The notes under the pieces are model-generated. The model saw only the letters and a list, made by a program, of their open reading frames with translations. It made no database searches and had not been told where the DNA came from. A stretch of DNA of 6,644 bases from Clostridiales bacterium (GTDB taxonomy: Bacteria; Bacillota; Clostridia; Peptostreptococcales; NVVX01), in NCBI GenBank assembly GCA_021129785.1, contig JAJOKQ010000150.1, positions 1-6,644 on the forward strand, in the 5' to 3' direction. Positions 6,226 through 6,644 of this stretch are shown here, piece after piece (within the stretch, counting starts at the first letter, position 1; every line of letters begins with the position of its first letter). Both the position numbers and the translations under genes were made by a program.

Positions 6226-6350
6226 TGTATCATAGCCTTTAAATTTAACATCCCGTGTTACTAAGTCATCACTTGTTGTTATGCCATTTAATCCTTTTTC
6301 CAAATTTCAAATAGAATTTTTTCTGTGCCCAATGCAATAGTTTCTCCCCC
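6226..6350 (-). pseudogene. spoIVFA: C-terminal scrap of a SpoIVFA-like M23-family protein
   Basis: In the frame 6350 to 6288 the sequence reads GETIALGTEKILFEIWKKD and then stops. This resembles the last strand of LytM/M23 domains (typically GxxIG...LHFEIWKDG), with the catalytic HxH-type histidine absent (ILFEI where LHFEI is usual). The next frame continues GLNGITTSDDLV up to the M50 start, as if one base had been lost in the A-run near 6294-6299. A stop codon (TGA, 6353-6351) closes the frame upstream, and the rest of the gene is not recognisable between here and the mgsA terminator. In Clostridia an M23 gene commonly sits between mgsA and the M50 gene, and SpoIVFA controls SpoIVFB. The assignment depends on a short match plus position. 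Confidence 0.55.
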
Positions 6351-6442
6351 TCAAAATTTTTTGATTTGGTTTAACTAAACTTTTCTGCAAATATTTATTT
6401 TAGTACATCAGTTGTTAACATTGTGAAGTATTAAGTTGATCC

Positions 6443-6475
6443 GAAAAACTAAGACTATTACACTGTAATAGTCTT
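6443..6475 (-). terminator. Intrinsic terminator of mgsA
   Basis: Eighteen bases after the mgsA stop, the minus strand has AAGACTATTA and its exact complement TAATAGTCTT around a five-base loop (hairpin 6451-6475), followed by AGTTTTT (6449-6443). The T-run lies on the minus-strand side only, so it acts on mgsA transcripts. It separates mgsA from the decayed genes downstream. Confidence 0.87.
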
Positions 6476-6492
6476 GAAATAGCTGGTGAAAT

Positions 6493-6644
6493 TCACTTTT
6501 TAACCTTCGCTAAATGCCTCCACTCAAGGTCTCCTCTTTCAAGTCCTTTAATCAAGAGCTCTCCTGTAGCTATGTTTGTTGCCACAGGTATCAAGTGCAC
6601 ATCGCATAACCTTATCAATGCTTGAATGTCAGGCTCGTGTGGTT
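6493..6644 (-). CDS. mgsA: Methylglyoxal synthase, C-terminal 49 residues (runs off the right edge)
   Basis: The C-terminal third of methylglyoxal synthase, the cytosolic enzyme that converts dihydroxyacetone phosphate to methylglyoxal and phosphate, a bypass of lower glycolysis that relieves sugar-phosphate stress. PHEPDIQALIRLCDVHLIPVATNIATGELLI aligns with the Escherichia coli segment beginning PHDPDVKALLRLA as I remember it. The His and second Asp of PHEPD correspond to His98 and Asp101 of the active site. The C-terminus ends GDLEWRHLAKVKK, the short tail usual in Clostridia. The N-terminal catalytic residues lie outside the window. The gene commonly follows the rod-shape and Min genes in Clostridia, and it is closed here by a strong terminator. 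Confidence 0.93.
   Translation of the reverse strand, partial: PHEPDIQALIRLCDVHLIPVATNIATGELLIKGLERGDLEWRHLAKVKK

Noticed and set aside
5968..6303. A 111-codon frame from a TTG at 6303 as a functional membrane protease
   Set aside because: The HExxH motif is broken (HELAQ), the last 20 or so residues are out of frame with the expected domain, the length is about a third of the family, and the N-terminal extension before MTFKVYD looks like M23 remnant sequence.
6361..6440. Promoter for the SpoIVF remnants downstream of the mgsA terminator
   Set aside because: TTAACA and TAAAAT occur but with a spacing of only ten bases, and other pairs are too far apart; nothing here is better than chance in A/T-rich DNA.
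1..6644. CRISPR array, tRNA, rRNA, intact insertion sequence or phage genes
   Set aside because: I saw no regularly spaced repeats, no tRNA cloverleaf-like sequence, no transposase or integrase motifs and no terminal inverted repeats; the intergenic stretches are accounted for by promoters, leaders, terminators and gene remnants.

Overview
The window is low-GC DNA in which every supported gene lies on the minus strand. Genes are therefore transcribed from the right end towards the left. Gene content and order (mgsA, SpoIVF-type remnants, a radical SAM pair, RNase G, then rplU-prp-rpmA) match a conserved chromosomal neighbourhood of anaerobic Clostridia. A 4-hydroxybutyrate dehydrogenase start at the left edge also suits an anaerobic fermenter. 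I cannot name a genus from this sequence alone.

Right end (6493-6644): the C-terminus of methylglyoxal synthase, closed by a clear intrinsic terminator (6443-6475). Next comes a decayed stretch (about 5910-6350). In Clostridia this place normally holds a SpoIVFA-like M23 protein and a SpoIVFB-like M50 membrane protease. Here only fragments remain: a C-terminal M23 scrap in a broken frame, the N-terminal part of the M50 protease with its zinc motif changed from HELGH to HELAQ, and the M50 C-terminal tail in a different frame after a large internal deletion.

Middle (1766-5809): a tightly packed unit of three genes behind a possible promoter at 5844-5871. They are a TIGR03960-type radical SAM protein, its usual partner of the TIGR03936/DUF2344 family (start and stop overlap by one base), and RNase G with all catalytic and zinc-link residues present. 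Between RNase G and the next promoter lies an unrecognised, very basic 50-codon reading frame (1595-1747).

Left-middle (478-1568): the ribosomal protein operon rplU-prp-rpmA. It has a near-consensus promoter (TTGACA, 17 bases, TAGAAT), an L21-leader-like 5' untranslated RNA and a strong terminator after rpmA. Prp is the cysteine protease that removes the N-terminal extension of L27, and that extension (ending LQLF) is visible in rpmA. All three genes are translationally close, with the rpmA ribosome binding site inside the end of prp.

Left end (1-396): instead of the usual obgE, rpmA is followed by a separately transcribed 4-hydroxybutyrate dehydrogenase gene. It has an extended -10 promoter and a perfect 10-base inverted repeat just upstream, a candidate operator. 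No CRISPR array, tRNA, rRNA, intact insertion sequence or new multi-gene defence system is visible. The most unusual content is the eroded SpoIVF pair, the small basic frame beside rplU, and the synteny break after rpmA.
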